Both the position numbers and the translations under genes were made by a program. Positions 45,128 to 55,866 of a stretch of 64,000 nucleotides of DNA are shown here, in pieces (position 1 is the stretch's first letter; every line of letters begins with the position of its first letter). The notes under the pieces were generated by a model. It had not been told where the DNA came from, made no database searches, and saw only the letters and a list, made by a program, of their open reading frames with translations. Origin of the DNA: Gadus chalcogrammus (lineage: Eukaryota; Chordata; Actinopteri; Gadiformes; Gadidae); assembly GCF_026213295.1 (NCBI RefSeq), contig NC_079427.1, forward strand, positions 29,820,102 through 29,884,101. The letters are read 5' to 3'.

Positions 45128-45501
45128 GATCACACTGGAGGCTGTTGGACAACTGGGTCTCTCAGAGCTGTAGCTTTGCTGCGGGCAAAGGCTTCTGTAG
45201 CCATATAACCGCTCTGCTGTTCCAGACAGCGCATTATGTGCAGCTGGGCCTTGATGTGGTTCCACCTTCCCTGGCCTGTACCAGTCAACCACAGATGTGG
45301 CATCGACCTCGAACCCACGTGTGCTGTTGTGTCCTCTGTTCAAATCATACACTTCAGTATTTGTCTAGAGTATATGAGCATTTCCTGTATTGTTGTTCGC
45401 CTCAGGGAATCCATCCAGAGGCTGTGAGTGACCTGGTGGTGAAGAAACCCAAGTCGGTGGGGAAGACTGGAGTCAAGTCCACACTCTACAGAGCGTATGC
45501 T
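45128..45501 (+). pseudogene. YqaJ-type gene, SWIM zinc-finger exons
   Basis: The frame reads CSFAAGKGFCSHITALLFQTAHYVQLGL, a SWIM-type CxCxnCxH finger in which the first CxC is reduced to SC, then VPPSLACTSQPQMWHRPRTH. An 87-bp intron with GT (45319) and AG (45404-45405) joins it in phase to GIHPEAVSDLVVKKPKSVGKTGVKSTLYRAYAG, ending at a GTAAGA donor (about 45503). The nuclease domain normally downstream is absent. Confidence 0.7.
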
Positions 45502-45669
45502 GGTAAGACATTTGTTTTGCAATTTGCACTCTGTTAAACTTGCTCATTATGAAAAGATGCATATTAGAATACATCTGTTATCACTACAATATAAAAAAAA
45601 ACAGTCACATTTTTATTTGACGTTTTGCCCTTTGATGTCCCACATCCTAGAGGGAATATCCAGCTTGGA

Positions 45670-46037
45670 GTTGGTACCATCTCAGCTGTGCTGACCTGGA
45701 AGATGTCAGCAATGACTTGTTCTTTAAGGCCAGTTGCTACTCTACAACAGTAGATGAAAAACTCATCAATGGCTGGAATCTTCCTTGAAGGGCTTGGTGT
45801 TGGAATCGCCTCTTGTCCAATCCTCTGTGCTTTGCTCCAATAAAGAATATATTGTGTTGAGGGGCAAAACAGACTCCCAAAACACTTGAAACACTTCTTG
45901 AGATGGAAACCGAGTATAATATGTCATGGTCTGATCAGACACACAAAATCTGTTGAGGACAGTTTGTGGCCCCATGGACATTTCTTGCAGCCTTGCCTCC
46001 AGCTCAGCAATATACTCCAGGGCATCATCCAGTGCAC
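45670..46037 (-). pseudogene. ISL2EU transposase, coiled-coil and HTH exon
   Basis: On the minus strand an AG acceptor near 46038 leads into GALDDALEYIAELEARLQEM (coiled coil), LNRFCVSDQTMTYYTRFPSQEVFQVFWESVLP and IDEFFIYCCRVATGLKEQVIADIFQVST. The same series of blocks occurs in 34893-35434. A slip separates the last block, and the DDE exon is missing. Confidence 0.75.
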
Positions 46038-46224
46038 CTACAAAAAAAGAAGACAAATCAGTCTTCATTACCATTCATTCGTATTCACCCTTTCTTTTTA
46101 TTGTATTGTTATTCTGTATACTTAAGTTTATTTATATTTATTATTATTAAATTTATTTGTACTGTTTTGTTTTTATTTTTTATGTATTAACTATAGGTTG
46201 AGTGTTGTACATAGAGTAAAAACC

Positions 46225-46278
46225 AAAGTCAAATTCCTCGTTTGTTCGCAAACCTGGCCAATAAAGCTGAATCTGAAT
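46225..46278 (+). repeat. LINE/SINE 3'-tail remnant
   Basis: CAAATTCCTCGTTTG, then GGCCAATAAAGCTGAATCTGAA, is the short tail seen at the 3' ends of a common fish retroposon. It lies in an intron of the ISL2EU-like element. Confidence 0.5.
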
Positions 46279-46410
46279 TAATATGTAACCCCAGTTTAAC
46301 AGTGCGTCTGATGGTGATTGAATGTTTTAACGTTAACCATGCCATGTTTGGCAAAATTATACAATAGCCCAACAAGTGTTGAACAGACATAACAGCTAGT
46401 TAGCACACAT

Positions 46411-46821
46411 CTACTTACCGGCAGGGGGGCGTGTCGCGTAGTCATGTTCCCCGGTACCTCTCCGGTCCGTTTGTGTTTTGTCCTCTCCTTCAGCTTTTCG
46501 AGCTGACACCCGTTTATACACTGGTGTTTTTTTCGGGGCTGTGGTGTAGCTGTTCCAGTCAAAACGACTAGGAACAGCTCCAGTATTCAGCGTAGCACTC
46601 CCGTCGTCATAATCAGCCGCTGAGAAATGCCGACTACAGACCAGTGTACTCCCCTTCTTAATTACGAAATTAACTCCTTCATTCCGTCTGATCGCCACTG
46701 CTTGATTGGGTATTATTTGGTAAGTCGTGGAAATATAAATACGGTTGTTTTTGTTTTGAATTGGCGCATAGAGGTAGACAACAAGCTTTTGTTTTTTGAC
46801 TGCGCCATTGTCAAATATCAT
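46411..46821 (-). pseudogene. ISL2EU transposase THAP exon
   Basis: The frame reads AIRRNEGVNFVIKKGSTLVCSRHFSAADYDDGSATLNTGAVPSRFDWN, the C-terminal half of a THAP finger with its CxxH (CSRH) and a VPSRFDW tail. The first half of the finger is replaced by sequence without THAP features, so the zinc site is incomplete in this copy. A splice donor is likely near 46425. Confidence 0.7.
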
Positions 46822-46898
46822 GGACTACGCGACCGGAAGTCACTTTACCCGGTGAAGGCAAAATCGAACGCCGAACCAGGAAGTTGTGAGATAGGCCT

Positions 46899-48064
46899 AT
46901 CGCACCACTGAACTTGGCCATAGGCTCGGCCAATCAATGACTTGCGTGCAGGTGCCCTGGCGAATGGGAGGAGAGGAGAGGGCGCGACAAGAGGGGGTCG
47001 GCGGGAAACACGGAGAGGAAGACGGCGGCTCGAGATAATAGATCAGTTAAAGAACAGTTTAGCTCTTAGTTATTGCGTGTGCGACATGTTTTAATCTGAG
47101 CTACGGAACCTTTACGGCTTGAGTGGCGAGTGGAAGAGTGGAAGACTCCACGCCATCAGTGCTGAAGATTCATCCGGTGTTAACCAGTATAGTTTGCATA
47201 GTGCGAGGCGACCGTCCTTGCTAGGTAGTGCAGTTTGTTTATTCAGCTATATTACTAGCCCGTCGCCAACGTTGGAAGCCTTGACGCCAGAGAACGAAGA
47301 GCCAACCAGTTCACTGCTGCAGCCCGGGACGTATCTGTGGCTCATCTCACCTGCTCTCTCCCTCCACCTCCCTCTCCAAAGCCATTGATACACGGTTCGT
47401 TGGGTGAGTAAATAGGCCACCCTGCCACCCAGGACTCTACCATTCTCCAGGGACAGCAACGCGCTCTCGATGGACATGTTCAATTGGTGAACGGTCGGCA
47501 CATACGTGACGTGGACAATCCGAACCAAAAGGAACATTGAACTAAGAGTGGACATTGAGTGTGGTTATGTGTATTGTACAAAAAACGTTTCTGAAGTTAT
47601 TATTAAATGTTACTATTGTGTGAATTGTATTAATGCTGTTGCTATTTACATGTGAGGTTCATCTGCAGTGTATGGTATTAGAGGTACCTGCTGATAGTGT
47701 TGATTGAAAGTGGTATTGAGCCACTCTGGTGAAGTGGATGTTGTTGATATAAGATTTTGGACGTTATATGGTGGTTACATACATTTGATTTATACATTTA
47801 TTATTTTATTTCATTTTATTTTATTACTTTCCTATTTTATCTAATATCAGAAGACTAGTACTTAGTATAATAAATAACCACTCGTTTTTCAACTGTTACA
47901 CTATTGCTTTTATTTTTCCATCTTCTCTGAAGTAGGGGCGTCTCATCCTCTGTCCATAAAGTATAGTGGTTAGGGGGAATACAGGGTAAGACAGACCAAT
48001 ACCTTCTGATATTCCGTCCTGATATTCCGTCCGTCTTCACCGTGACAGGTTAAAATCCTAAAGC
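46899..48064. other. Unassigned DNA, GC-rich then AT-rich
   Basis: 46920-47400 is purine-rich and CpG-containing and ends in a good splice donor (GGTGAGTAA at about 47402). It could be a leader exon of a host gene or an LTR leader, but no coding sequence supports either. 47540-47880 is AT-rich. No gene is supported. Confidence 0.35.
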
Positions 48065-48345
48065 CTAAGCTATTTCAACTGAGCAGGTAGAGCAGACACG
48101 AGACTAATAGGTCTGGGGGTTAGGGACCTAGATCCTCTAACTTCCAGCCATTCAGGGAAGAGTGATTTACCCCTACCAAGCGGACGTAGGTCCCGTCCCG
48201 CTACACTTGCACTTGGTTCTATGAACATCCTTTCTGTACCGACAGCGATATATTGATGCACTTCTTATGACAAATGTACTTATTGTAAGTCGCTTTGGAT
48301 AAAAGCATCTGCTAAATGCCCTAAATGTAAATGTAAAATGAAAGG
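48065..48345 (+). repeat. L2-type LINE 3' UTR and tail
   Basis: The stretch ends in TGTAAGTCGCTTTGGATAAA, then AGCATCTGCTAAATG and CTAAATGTAAATGTAAAATG. That is the conserved 3' hairpin and short repeat of fish L2/UnaL2-type elements. The segment TTGCACTTGGTTCTATGAAC also occurs at 55738-55758. The 5' part is lost. Confidence 0.8.
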
Positions 48346-48599
48346 ATGAGCAGTTGGACAGTGCATCAAAAACTTGTTGATGGAACTGATACAGGTGAGG
48401 TAAAATTGATACATCTTCATTTAATGTGCAGCTTCCTGTTCCGTCATCTTTTTTTTTTTTGACAGGTTCTGTTTTTTTCTCTCAGCTGGTTATATTTGTA
48501 AACACATAAGCTAACAAATTGAAGGAATACACTTATTTTTTTCATATTTACTCTAGGACCCATGTCCGTGTTCTGTAAGTATTCTAGACCACTCCGGCT

Positions 48600-49290
48600 G
48601 CACCGGCGGGAGTCCTGGAGCTCTATATCTAAATAATATCATATTATACATAGATATCTATATCATAAAATATATATATTATGATGGCCAAAAGCTGTGT
48701 GCGCCTCCAGACGATATCCATGTCCATGTACTTCAGGGAGTCAATGCCAAAGTTCCTTTCCCCCAATTCCTTCTCAACCATGGCTGAGGTAACCCCCACT
48801 ACGAGTCTCGTTCTGGAAATACCAGAGACGAGAGTCCGACGTGTTATGCGCCATAACACCAATAGCAGAACAGTTATCCAAATAACAGAAGAGTACAACA
48901 CTTCTGTGTCACAGTCCTGGAGCTCTATATCTAAATATCATATAATAGCCTTAGCCTACATATCATAGAATACATATTATAACGGTGAAAAGCTGTGTGC
49001 TCCTCCAGACGATATTATGAATCACAAGTGACGGGTTCTCCGACGTCTCTGGTTCTTCCACTTCCACATCAATCTGAAGTAGACTGAACTGCGCACTGCC
49101 CTTTGCTGGGCGGTGGTGGTGCCTCACGGCAGCAGGCCCCGGGCAGTGGGGCTCAACGATGGCTGAGATAACCCCAACTACAGTCTCGTTGTGGAAATAA
49201 CGAGGTGTTATGGTGCAATAACGTGTTATGCGCCATAACACCAACAGCAGAACGGTTATCCAAAGAAGTGTACAACACTTGCGTTACAGT
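48600..49290. repeat. Copy of the palindromic repeat at 8840-9770
   Basis: TGTACTTCAGGGAGTCAATG, TTCCTTTCCCCCAATTC, CCCCCACTACGAGTCTCGTT and CCAGACGATAT match 9390-9762, in the order arm then partial second arm. A short (AC)n follows at 49300-49334. No coding sequence. Confidence 0.75.
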
Positions 49291-49639
49291 GTGTGTAATC
49301 ACACACACAGAAACACACACGCACACACACACACATGGCGCTCGCACGGTCGTCGCTCATTGGCGGGCCAAATTCTCTGGACTGGCAAGGCAGAGAAAGG
49401 GGAGGTGGCATCTCCCCTTATGATGACATACGGGTAAAATTCCTAAACGGCGTGTCTGAGCTTCGTTTTTTCAAAGTCAGAGCAGAATGCCTGGTGCTCG
49501 ATTTACAACAAACAACATTTCTAGCTACTGGGGGAGCATAGGTAGTCTAGGGGAACTCATATTAATGTTAGAAAACCTCAGAAAGTGAAATTTAACTGCG
49601 TTACATCAGAAAGTGAAATTTAACTATTTCTCCGGTAAC

Positions 49640-50501
49640 TGTTACCGGAGTTTGGAGGTGGGGCGGCGTCTGGCCTACAGGGGGAGTATGGAGCACCGGG
49701 TCTGCTGGGGTGATGGGGTCTGATTGTGGACAGGTGTCTGCAATCTGACCCAATCAGGAAGTGTGTATTTATGTGCCTGCTTGTCTTTCAGGCCACGTTT
49801 ATACGTAGCAGGGTATTTATAGAAACGAATATTTCCCCCCCTCCGTTTTCAAAAATAACATTGTGCACACAACATCGTTTTCAAAAAAGTTGTCGTTTAC
49901 ATCAAAACGGATAAATACGCCGTTGGGACATTATAACTATGCCAAACCTATGGGCGGCAGTGTAGGGAGAAGGATAAATCCATGCAAGCCAATCAGAATC
50001 CTCAGAATCAACAACAACGAATAACACGAGCGTCTTCCTGTAACAAACAAACTGTAAACATAGGGCGCTCATATGACGTTAAGCATTTCCTGGCGCATAA
50101 TGTGACGTTTCAGAACCTAAAACCCCGTTTCTACCCGTTGATACGACAACACGTAACCGGCGTTTTCAGAAATCTCCACTTTGGCCGGAGTTTTTAGAAA
50201 TGATCGTTTTCTGTGACAAAAACTGCGTTTTTGTGTAAATGAGAGGCCAAACCGTGTGAAAATATCTGCGTTTTCCCTTCGTGTAAACGGGGCCTCAGTC
50301 AGGGGTTGAGAGAGAGAGAAGGAAGACGCTCTCTGCGAGCCAGAGAGAGCGTCGTAAGACCAAGAGACGGCCGGAAAGAACATTGAACATTGTCCTTTTG
50401 TTCGTATGACTTTGTTTGTTTAAACAAAAAAGGGGAAATAAACGTGAGTTTGCTCCTTTTCACCAACAAACTGTGTCCTGACTCCGGTGAACCTGTTACA
50501 C
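49640..50501 (+). mobile_element. Solo LTR carrying a nested MITE
   Basis: The block begins TGTTACCGGAG and ends CCTGTTACA, with an AATAAA at about 50440 followed by a GT-rich stretch. Without the MITE (about 49790-50296) it is about 355 bp. No target duplication matches, so the borders are provisional. Confidence 0.5.
49790..50296. mobile_element. MITE with GGCCnCGTTTAnACG ends
   Basis: GGCCACGTTTATACG at 49791 and inverted GGCCCCGTTTACACG ending about 50294 bound a 505-bp block rich in GTTTTCA and CGTTTT words. Part of it (50062-50213) is found inverted at 18921-19066. Confidence 0.6.
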
Positions 50502-51273
50502 GGAGAAAGAGAGTATATTTTTTTGCTTCATTTCACATATAACAAACACTGGGACATGTGTAGTTGATTTCTGTGTTTAACTAAGGAAACAGGGAGTGGA
50601 AGGATGGGACGCTATAATGTTCAACCAACTTGCCAATAATAAAAAATAATCGTAATACACTTGAAGCTTTGGACCCATGTATTGTAACTTATTTTATGAT
50701 GTGTACTTTTTGGGTTATGTTAAGACCTATCTTTTAGCACCAAGAATGAATCTTAAAAGCAGTGGCAACATTTAAATACTTTTTAACCATTCAGCGAACA
50801 AAAGGAAACTTAGGGGGCCACTCAATGACATGCAGAAGCGTCACCAACACGCCCACTCAAGTGGTGTGAGAAATACAGACTTTCTACTCCTCATTCACAC
50901 ATAAGGTAATTTACGTTTCCTACGGAGAAAATACTAGCTCTGGGGTAGTATTTCTCAGGAGATTTTCAGGGTACAATTTTGTTGTTCACACATATGGCCC
51001 ATCAGGAGAATAGCAGGTGAATATCAGGACTTACACATGTGTATGGAAGCAGCTAGTGTCTGAGCATTTGATTACATTATAAAATGAGTCAATTTATGGG
51101 TTACAGGGGTCATTTTTCAATGTATAGTGTAGTATACTAAGCATGTAAATCAATTATTCAATAGCTTTTACTGTTATTCAGTGCTCAAAATGCATTGACA
51201 TTTAAAAAATGCATGACAACTACTATTGGTTAGTTGAAAATAATAAACAGCTGAAAATTGTGCTCATTTACAG
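50502..51273. other. Unassigned DNA
   Basis: No gene or repeat boundary was recognised. Confidence 0.35.
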
Positions 51274-51856
51274 TAGGGCTGGGATAAACGATTATTTTTT
51301 AAACGATTCATCTAGCGATTATTTTTTCGATGCATCGATTAATCTAACGATTCATTTTTTCAGTCCGATTCGATTTCGATTCGATTATCGATTATCTCCC
51401 CATTAATTGACTAATAGCAATTTATACATGTTGATTGACATAAAATATGAATTCCTTAACATTTCAATACATGTTTATTGCCTTTAAATTCCAAAATAAA
51501 AGTTCAAAGTAATGCAATTCTACGGTGCTCGGTCATCTGCAGCTGCTACCAGGTGGCGCCTCTTCAGGTGCTGGTGAATTGCCGTGGTGCTAGAATGGAA
51601 AGTCATCTCCATTTTTCTCCAAGACGACATATCACGGAATCGTTTCCTTTTACATTAAATAATTCCCATACTTAGAGGAACGAGTGCGTGGCGCCTTGCA
51701 CTTATGAAAGTCTGGGGAGCCACTCGCGTTGCTACTACGCTCCAGCGCCGCCCATCTTTTTTTTTTTTTTTTTTTTTTTATCGACGCGCATTTTTCGCGT
51801 CGACGTAATTTATGCGTCGACGTAATCGATTACGTCGACGCGTCGTCCCAGCCCTA
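51274..51856. mobile_element. hAT-type MITE with exact 8-bp duplication
   Basis: The ends TAGGGCTGGGATAAACGATT and inverted TAGGGCTGGGACGACGCG are flanked by ATTTACAG (51266-51273 and 51857-51864). The interior has many ATCGATTA/CGATTCG words, a T22 run (about 51758-51779), and a CGTCGACGTAATCGATTACG palindrome near 51816. Confidence 0.9.
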
Positions 51857-52972
51857 ATTTACAGATGCACATTAGTGAAATATCTAGGTGTTACAACAGT
51901 TAAGGCAGCAACCTACCTTACTTTCATGAAATAAAGCACAGGCTTGTGTGGGGGAGTGGGAGAGGGAGAAGGGGGGGGGGGGTGTGAGGGCAAGATTGCA
52001 GATTGTTCATGGGTGTTTAAGATGTTAGTTCTTTGTTTGTTTTTTTTACAAGAAGAATACGTCATTGAGATTAAACATCTCTTCAAGTGACCTGGCCAAG
52101 ACAGGCAGTAGTAGCCTACAGTCACACATAGGCTACACACAAAACATTAGAAAAATAAAACAACTAAAATCGGGGGGGATATCAATATCGCACGACATTT
52201 CGGGAAGCTCAAGGAGGAGCGATGTTTGAATTTAACGATTTTTATATGTTAAATTGAACAACATGCCGGTGAGTTGTCGACGTGAGAAATTGTCTCTCCA
52301 CTTCTTTTATCGCAATTTCTACAGTCTATAGACAAAATGTCTTACCTGCGAGAGTTTGTCGACAGCGGGTTGTTGAAACAGTCGAAAGGTGGGAGGGGGG
52401 TATATCAATATCGCAAGACATTGCGGGATGCTCAAGGAGGTGTGTAATATTTGAAAATAAGTTAAGTTTTCCAAAAAGGTGTAGTCTATAGAAATAACTT
52501 CTTTTCTGGGAGAGTGTGTGGACAGCTGGGATGTTATCTCGATTTTGCCGTTGTCTTGCAACGTCTGCGTCCGTGTGCGCGTGTTTGCGGTGTGTGTCTG
52601 CGCCTGCGTGTGTGCGTGCGGTGTGTGCGTGCTGTGTGTGTGTGTGAGCTGCGGGCTGCTTGGCGCAAGCACACTTGACCAAGTGTGGAGGAGTAACTTG
52701 TCGGACAGGCCTGCTATTATATAGTAGTAAGATCAATATTATTTTATCATTGTATTGTATGATTATTATTATATTATTATATGTTGAAACTAATGAGATA
52801 TTTATGCATAAAAAAAATATTGGGAATGCTCCCATGAATGGTCTAGCATTATTTGTGATGAGGTATTAACTGTAGCCCATAAGGGGCATTAAAGAATACG
52901 ATCATCACAGGGCATGTGATGTAACTAGCAGGTGACTTATGGGTTAAGGACACTTGGGAATGAGCTAGAGAC
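51857..52972. other. Unassigned DNA with a duplicated segment and GT-rich tract
   Basis: Apart from the 223-bp duplication (52166-52445) and a TGCGTG/TGTGTG tract (52560-52645), nothing is recognised. A possible exon on the minus strand is discussed as a finding. Confidence 0.4.
52166..52445. repeat. Diverged direct repeat, about 223-bp period
   Basis: GATATCAATATCGCACGACATTTCGGGAAGCTCAAGGAGG at about 52179-52218 recurs with four changes at about 52401-52441. The sequences after each copy also share TAGTCTATAGA-like words. Confidence 0.65.
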
Positions 52973-53299
52973 CAGGGGCCTCATTTATCAACCGTACTTA
53001 CGCACAGATTTGTGCGTAAGTAGTGCTTATGAACATTGCCATGCAAAGTATGGGATTTACCAATATGTACTTTAATTGCCATGCGTACGACCCAAATCTA
53101 GTGCTAGAATAGCGATATTACAAGCAAAAAGCAAAGCATTTAAGAGGTCAACGTATGCATCAAGCAATCAACATCCACATGTCCCGGTTTTCGTTTTATT
53201 TGAAAAAAAATAATTACTCCTTAGTCTAATTTTTAACAGGCAAATTGGTGTCAAACCCTAAAGACAGCTGTGAGAAATGTTTGAAATGTAGTGTAATGG

Positions 53300-53395
53300 C
53301 TTATCTTGCATTATTGGAAGACTTGGCAAACCATATGCTCTCCGCAGGGAGCGCGTTTTCAAAGATCGCGCTGATCTGTTTGGTGAGTTGCAGAC
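53300..53395 (+). pseudogene. Harbinger transposase N-terminal remnant
   Basis: MAYLALLEDLANHML changes frame to RRERVFKDRADLFGE, the same start as the remnant at 27130-27240. One slip and an early stop make it dead. Confidence 0.6.
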
Positions 53396-53502
53396 GTCTC
53401 ACGTCAGTGGGTTGTGACCCCCGACCCAACTGAATTAACTGCATCAGTCACTTTTTCACATGCAGCAAGCTTTCTTTTATTCCTAATGCCTCCTGCACTA
53501 AG

Positions 53503-53580
53503 TTAACCAAAAACTAACTTTTTGTTTAATTCAACCTCGGTAATGAGCGTTTCCATTTTAGTGTTGGAGAAGTTTATTTT
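53503..53580 (-). pseudogene. Myb/SANT-like remnant
   Basis: The frame reads AKKINFSNTKMETLITEVELNKKLVFG, the first helix region of the Harbinger Myb-like protein (compare 27227-27493), and then stops. Confidence 0.6.
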
Positions 53581-53981
53581 CTTCGCCCTCTCATTATAGT
53601 GGTGAGGGGAAAAACACATTAAAATGGTTGATAAAGGGATGCGTTGTGACCTCATCCTCAGCTTCAAACCGCCTATCCGGGGTGCAATCATGGGGGAAGC
53701 AACTCAAGAAGGGGGCCCCAGACTTTCCTTTCCTTGGTAAGGAAAGGGAATTCTGTGACAAAATATGGTTCATTGGAGGCGTTTCTGAATGCAAATGGTC
53801 AGAGTGTGGTACTTAAGAACAGGTGGGATTTATCAAGATTCATTACTTACTGATGTGGCTACGATTGGCATACGCACGTTTGATAAATACAGATTATTTT
53901 GTACTGAACCACATCCTAAATTTCCTTATTAAGAGAGAATTTAGAGCCCTTTCTACACACGGTTGATAAATGAGGCCCCTG

Positions 53982-54195
53982 GGGTCTGTTTAGTTTGAAG
54001 GGCCTTAAGGACAAACCTATCGTATTTGGTATGAATTGTGAGTAATAATTTAAGAAGGCCTGTGGGGCTAAAATGACATTTCAACAGGCTAGACAAGTAG
54101 CCATCTAACGGGAATGTGTCATTGAAGAAAATTATTTCTATTTGATTTACCCGTTTTAAGAATCTTTGATTATTCTATGTAATTGGTGGTAATTT
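53982..54195. other. Unassigned DNA preceding the 143-residue frame
   Basis: A pyrimidine-rich stretch with TTTGTTCTCTTTAG ends at 54207, a plausible splice acceptor. Confidence 0.35.
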
Positions 54196-54207
54196 TTGTT
54201 CTCTTTA

Positions 54208-54627
54208 GATAAAAAAAAGAAAAAAGCAATGACGGTAACATTTGTGGGGGGGTTAATGTTGGATTTTTGGGGAACTATCCTTCAGCATTACCCTTTGGTT
54301 GAAGTTATACTTTGTATAAGTATCAGCCTACCAGCTAGCACATTGGACTATTTTTCATTTGACGGTACAACAGGACTGAAAGAGGAATTCCTCTCGTTGT
54401 TTGCAAACAAGTTGTTCTCAAAGACGTTCATGTTCCAGGGGAATTTATTAACAACAATTTTGCATTCATTAACGTCTCAGGCACAAAGAGATGCCTTGAT
54501 GTGTGATGATTGTAATATTCCAGAAAGAGAACATGTTCAGTTTACCAATGTTTTTGTGGGGGGAGGAGTCTGTTTGCCTCCAGACACACATGAGATCTAT
54601 GTTTGGGATGAGCCTCCATGTAAATAA
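54208..54627 (+). CDS. Unidentified reading frame, possible terminal exon
   Basis: An open frame from 54196 to a TAA at 54625-54627 gives up to 143 residues. A good acceptor (TTGTTCTCTTTAG) ends at 54207, so it may be a 3' terminal exon starting DKKKKKAMTV. The product has a lysine-rich start, a hydrophobic stretch (VILCISISLPAST), then LDYFSFDGTTGLKEEFLSLFANKLF and a cysteine-bearing tail (CDDCNIPEREHVQF, VGGGVCLPPDTHEIYVWDEPPCK). I do not recognise the family. Amino-acid composition looks protein-like and it does not overlap a repeat end I could see. No AATAAA was found just downstream. It could be a host exon, a transposon exon or chance. Confidence 0.35.
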   Translation, partial: DKKKKKAMTVTFVGGLMLDFWGTILQHYPLVEVILCISISLPASTLDYFSFDGTTGLKEEFLSLFANKLFSKTFMFQGNLLTTILHSLTSQAQRDALMCDDCNIPEREHVQFTNVFVGGGVCLPPDTHEIYVWDEPPCK

Positions 54628-55469
54628 TTAACCTTAACGTATTGGTTTATGTATATTTAAAGAAGGCAGGCTACTATTCAGCAGAGCAGGTTCTTTCCCC
54701 CCGGTGGTTCTGTAATACATACCTATGGGCTGGGATGTAGACGATACCGTGATGAGAAGCAATCATAGTTGTAATGAGGCCCCCCTCCCTCCCGCTGCGT
54801 GTTGGGATGGAACCACTCCCTGTTCTGCCCAACCCCTGATGGAAAGCATCCCGCAGACCTCAATTCATTTCCGAAACCAATAATGAATTACCTTTATCCA
54901 CCTTAATTCGTGTCCCTATTTCTAGAGATAATAAGCAAGAACATATAATGGAGAAAGTAATGAAAGTTGAAAGCGGCGTCTGTACTAAAGCTGTTGCTGA
55001 CAGGGAGGGGGTCTTAAAATTACTGGTAATGCTTTATATTCAGGACTTAACCCTGACCCCTACTCTGGGGAGCATTCCAGTAATGGAGAATGCTTCCCCT
55101 TCCACACTGAAACCCTGAACTCACCGAGACATTACCGGGAGTAACTGGATGTGAGAATGCAAATGTCAAAATCAGTTGGAGCGGACATCTATCACGCAGG
55201 CCTCACCCCTCGCCAAACCAAACCCAGTGTTCTCAGTCGGGGAGAACGCATCTGCCAGGGACCATCTCTTGTTTTGTGCTACATGTGTGTAGGGGCAACC
55301 CAAGCACACACTCACACACACACTGCATAATTACAAATATATTTGAAGTAACACACATAAACCCCATTTAACCATAGAACAAATGATCCCTCCGCTCAAC
55401 TACAGCTGGAGCTCTGGTACCGCCATCGCTAAGAGCAAGCAAAGGTCGATCAGCAATGTCACAACTCTT
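54628..55469. other. Unassigned DNA
   Basis: No supported gene. A short CACACA stretch lies near 55300-55325. Confidence 0.35.
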
Positions 55470-55866
55470 CTGTTTTGGGACCACAGTTGTGGAATGAGCT
55501 CACCAGCTTCCGCAAAAGACTCAAAAATGACCTGTTCAGAGTTCCCCTAGACTCTGCATAGCCATCAAGTCCCTCCTGCCTACCATTATATGTTTTACAT
55601 CCTGGCACTTATTGTACACACTTATTGTACGCACTTAATGTACGTTGTATTTATTCATAGTACTTAATTTTGGAGCATCTGCAGGAGCTGCTATCACTGC
55701 AGTATACGAGGAATGGGTTAGCCTAGCGATTGTTAGTACTTGCACTTGGTTCTATGAACATCTTTACTGTACCGAAAGCGATATATTGTTTCACTTCTTA
55801 TGAGAAATGTATTTATTGTAAGTCGCTTTGGATCTCCCCTGGCAGACGGTGACGTCACGTTCTAAT
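55470..55866 (+). pseudogene. L2-type LINE C-terminal fragment and 3' UTR
   Basis: The frame reads VLGPQLWNELTSFRKRLKNDLFRVPLDSA and stop (about 55474-55563), the last block of L2 reverse transcriptases. The 3' UTR follows, with TTGCACTTGGTTCTATGAAC and TGTAAGTCGCTTTGGAT, matching 48065-48345. The tail hairpin is interrupted at about 55833 and the TAAATG repeats are lost. Confidence 0.75.

Larger units (their letters stand above)
44041..46898. mobile_element. ISL2EU-like DNA transposon, deletion derivative
   Basis: The ends GGGCCTATCTCACAA (44041) and inverted AGGCCTATCTCACAA (46898) are flanked by AT on both sides (44039-44040 and 46899-46900), the 2-bp duplication of this superfamily. It encodes a YqaJ/SWIM-type protein on the plus strand and a THAP transposase on the minus strand, in convergent order. 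The 3' parts of both genes are missing, so an internal deletion near 45550-45690 produced a non-autonomous copy. Confidence 0.85.
52973..53981. mobile_element. PIF/Harbinger-type element with degraded genes
   Basis: CAGGGGCCTCATTTATCAAC at 52973 and its exact inverse ending 53981 form 23-bp repeats. Inside are remnants of a transposase start on the plus strand (LLEDLANHML, then RRERVFKDRADLFGE in the next frame, about 53300-53385) and a Myb-like start on the minus strand (NFSNTKMETLITEVELNKKLVFG, about 53503-53575). The plan is the same as in 26505-27776. Confidence 0.75.
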
